A stretch of 44,264 bases of DNA from NCBI GenBank assembly GCA_044226685.1, contig JBGAGP010000019.1, forward strand, positions 1-44,264, given 5' to 3'. Of this stretch, positions 42,436-44,264 are shown one piece after another. A program made the position numbers and the translations under genes. Under the pieces are notes generated by a model that saw only the letters and a program-made list of their open reading frames with translations, was not told the DNA's origin and made no database searches. Origin of the DNA: Dongia_A sp044226685. Its GTDB lineage: Bacteria > Pseudomonadota > Alphaproteobacteria > Dongiales > Dongiaceae. The stretch's first letter is position 1, and each line of letters begins with the position of its first letter.

Positions 42436-42534
42436 AGCCGGGCTTCCGACCATTTCAGGATACATTGCAATTGACACGGAGGGCGCCGATGTCGCCTCCT
42501 CCGCTGCGGTAATTCGGGATATGCGCGGGGCGAC

Positions 42535-43602
42535 ATGATCACCGCCTTTGTCGGCGAAACCAGCTGCGTACGGAAGATCATCGTCAGCGGCACGCCCAGC
42601 CTGGCGGCCGCTGAGGCGACGGCGCCGGCGGACTTGCTGCCAAGCTCGGTGCAGGCGGTGGCGGAGCGCGCCGCCGATGCGCTGCCCTCCGACGCGGTCT
42701 GGATCGACCTGCGTGACCCGACGCCGACGGAGATCGCCTCGGTCGAGCGCGCGCTCGGCATCGAAATCCCGACCCGCGAGGAGATGCGCGAGATCGAGGC
42801 GTCGAGCCGCCTCTACAGCGAGGCGTCGTACCTGGTGATGACCGCGCCGGTGATCCACCGCGCCACGGCGGAGATCCCGGAAAGCGGCGCTGTCACCTTC
42901 GTGCTGCTGCCCAACGCCCTGGTGACCGTCCGCTTCATCGACCCGATGCCCTTTGCCCAGTTCGCCCGCCGGGTGGAGCGCAATCCCGCTTTGGCCGCCA
43001 ATGCCCAGATTGTGCTCCTGGGGTTGCTGGAATCGGTGACCGACCGCTTGGCCGATATCCTGGAGCAGGCGCAGTCGGACATGGAGCGGGTGTCGCGCGA
43101 GATATTCGGCAAGCGCGCCGAGGCCGGCGCCGCGAAAGGGCCGCGCCGCAAGGGGCCGGACCTGCAGGACATGCTGCGCCGGGTGGGGCGGGGCGGCGAC
43201 GTCGCCAGCAAGGCGCGGGACAGCCTGCTGGGGCTGAGCCGTATCGCTCTGTTCCTGACCGCGCAGGCCGAGCTCCGGAAGGAAACCAAGGCGCGGATCA
43301 AGACCCTGTCGCGGGACATCGGCTCGATCACCGACCACGCCCAGTTCCTGGCCGGCAAGGTCAATTTCCTGCTCGACGCCACGCTCGGCCTGATCAACAT
43401 CGAGCAGAACGCCATCATCAAGATCTTCACCGTGGCGGCCGTGGCGTTTCTGCCGCCAACCTTGATCGCCAGCATCTACGGCATGAATTTCGAGTTCATG
43501 CCGGAGCTGCACTGGGCCCATGGCTATTTGTTCGCCATCGGCCTGATGGTGCTGTCGGCGATCGTTCCCATGTGGTTCTTCCGCCGCCGCGGGTGGCTGT
43601 GA
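42535..43602 (+). CDS. corA: CorA-family magnesium/cobalt transporter
   Basis: 355 residues. A large cytoplasmic N-terminal domain with a long helical funnel (AQIVLLGLLESVTDRLADILEQAQSDMERVSREIFG) is followed by two C-terminal transmembrane helices. The diagnostic YGMNFEFMPELHWAHGY loop lies between them (GMN near residue 316), and the protein ends in a basic tail (MWFFRRRGWL). It forms a pentameric Mg2+ channel in the inner membrane. The 99-bp upstream gap holds TTGACA at 42471 but no convincing -10, and an imperfect GGAGGGCG/CGCCTCC stem near 42478-42500. Confidence 0.93.
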   Translation: MITAFVGETSCVRKIIVSGTPSLAAAEATAPADLLPSSVQAVAERAADALPSDAVWIDLRDPTPTEIASVERALGIEIPTREEMREIEASSRLYSEASYLVMTAPVIHRATAEIPESGAVTFVLLPNALVTVRFIDPMPFAQFARRVERNPALAANAQIVLLGLLESVTDRLADILEQAQSDMERVSREIFGKRAEAGAAKGPRRKGPDLQDMLRRVGRGGDVASKARDSLLGLSRIALFLTAQAELRKETKARIKTLSRDIGSITDHAQFLAGKVNFLLDATLGLINIEQNAIIKIFTVAAVAFLPPTLIASIYGMNFEFMPELHWAHGYLFAIGLMVLSAIVPMWFFRRRGWL

Positions 43603-43726
43603 CGGGCGAGAAGCTCGCTGCATACTTCAAGTTGAACTCGACCATGCAGCACTGACTGGAACTTCAGGCCCGGTACGTCGTATAAGCGACTGGATATTCG
43701 CGTACAGATTGTGGGGCGGGGGCTCG

Positions 43727-44264
43727 ATGACATCGTTTGGCCGCGTGGCGACCGGATTGCTATTGACCGGTCTCCTTTTGATTTGTGGGTGCACCGCCAC
43801 ATCCCTGACGCCGGAAAAGCAGGCGGGCATTCGCAGGATTGCCGTCGTTTCCGCGCTTGGCGACACGATGAAAATGAAGAACGTCCCGCTGTTCCGTTGG
43901 GATCAAGACGAATTCAACCACCCCATCAAGGATTGGGCCCTTGATGCATTTGCAGTGCGGCGAATGTCCGACCTGCTGCGCGATCGGTATGAGATCGTTC
44001 CGCTGGATGTGCCGTCGAGCGCTCTGCAGCGTCGGATCGTTCTTCCGGATCGCGATGGTGTCCTGGCCGAAGGCGCCAAACCGGCCGATGTGCTAGGCCC
44101 CTACCAACCGTCTCCGCCGCCGGACGCCTATGTAATGCTCGTTGAGCGGAGGACGCTGGCCGGAAGCACGGGCACGGTGGCCGAGGGAGTTGGGGTTCTC
44201 CGCTGGCCAAGCATCATCGGCAATGTCTACCTCGCTCACGCCATCTATGTCGTTGCCGTGGTGG
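43727..44264 (+). CDS. Partial lipoprotein of unknown function (runs off right edge)
   Basis: 179 codons are visible from ATG 43727 with no stop before the window edge. A signal sequence, MTSFGRVATGLLLTGLLL, ends in ICGC, a plausible lipobox. The mature part reads IRRIAVVSALGDTMKMKNVP and later SDLLRDRYEIVPLDVP and YVMLVERRTLAGS, a mixed alpha/beta style resembling periplasmic or outer-membrane-associated hypothetical proteins. I do not recognise the family. Its base composition is visibly less GC-rich than the preceding genes, which might indicate transfer. It is separated from corA by 124 bp with no clear terminator. Confidence 0.65.
   Translation, partial: MTSFGRVATGLLLTGLLLICGCTATSLTPEKQAGIRRIAVVSALGDTMKMKNVPLFRWDQDEFNHPIKDWALDAFAVRRMSDLLRDRYEIVPLDVPSSALQRRIVLPDRDGVLAEGAKPADVLGPYQPSPPPDAYVMLVERRTLAGSTGTVAEGVGVLRWPSIIGNVYLAHAIYVVAVV

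Noticed and set aside
42434..42500. Terminator or magnesium riboswitch before corA
   Set aside because: Only short hairpins and an isolated TTGACA are visible; there is no T-tract and no recognisable riboswitch core.
1..44264. CRISPR array, rRNA or prophage
   Set aside because: No regularly spaced repeats, rRNA-like conserved stretches or phage structural genes were seen on either strand.

Overview
This window is from a GC-rich alphaproteobacterium, most likely Rhodospirillales-like. The evidence is the overall base composition, a CC0125/CC1285-type lipoprotein, several stand-alone PAS_5-family proteins, a DUF502-recG-sdhE-mfd neighbourhood, and a dacA-tmk-holB-metG-tatD-MBL run typical of that class. 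I see no phage, transposase, integrase, CRISPR array or rRNA. There is one tRNA gene, tRNA-Ser(UGA).

Layout. (1) 1-4.5 kb, cell-surface or lipid genes: a partial glycosyltransferase-like gene, a 2-oxoglutarate/Fe(II) oxygenase-like gene, and on the other strand a CDP-alcohol phosphatidyltransferase with an extra N-terminal domain and an ELM1-type putative glycosyltransferase. Three perfect 15-bp tandem repeats lie between the last two. (2) 4.7-15.0 kb, periplasm and peptidoglycan: a giant thioester-type alpha-2-macroglobulin, penicillin-binding protein 1C, a Sel1-repeat protein with duplicated repeat modules, and a D,D-carboxypeptidase with a SPOR-like tail. (3) 15.1-28.4 kb, the odd part of the window: lipoprotein, PAS protein (-), DUF502 membrane protein, recG (-), sdhE and mfd are present twice in tandem. 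The first round ends abruptly inside mfd (about residue 325) and jumps back into the lipoprotein gene. The second round starts heavily scrambled, becomes cleaner from left to right, and ends in a full-length mfd. The pattern of indels laid over mostly synonymous substitutions fits an assembly chimera of two closely related strains, at least as well as a real duplication with decay. (4) 28.4-31.6 kb: an Stf0-type sulfotransferase, a FrnE/DsbA-like oxidoreductase and a CPA2 cation/proton antiporter, all on the minus strand. (5) 31.8-34.9 kb: a single-domain response regulator, two more PAS_5 proteins, an Mpo1-like (DUF962) membrane protein, a ferritin-like protein with a strong hairpin behind it, and tRNA-Ser. 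(6) 35.2-43.6 kb, a conserved housekeeping run: rlpA, a D-Ala-D-Ala carboxypeptidase, tmk, holB, metG, tatD, an MBL-fold hydrolase and corA. Several of these overlap by 1-4 bases, indicating translational coupling. (7) 43.7 kb to the edge: a partial, less GC-rich lipoprotein gene of unknown role.

Functionally the window joins envelope maintenance (A2M/PBP1C, two carboxypeptidases, RlpA, Sel1 protein) with DNA repair and replication (RecG, Mfd, HolB, Tmk). Accession-level identities and the reality of the tandem duplication cannot be settled from sequence reading alone.
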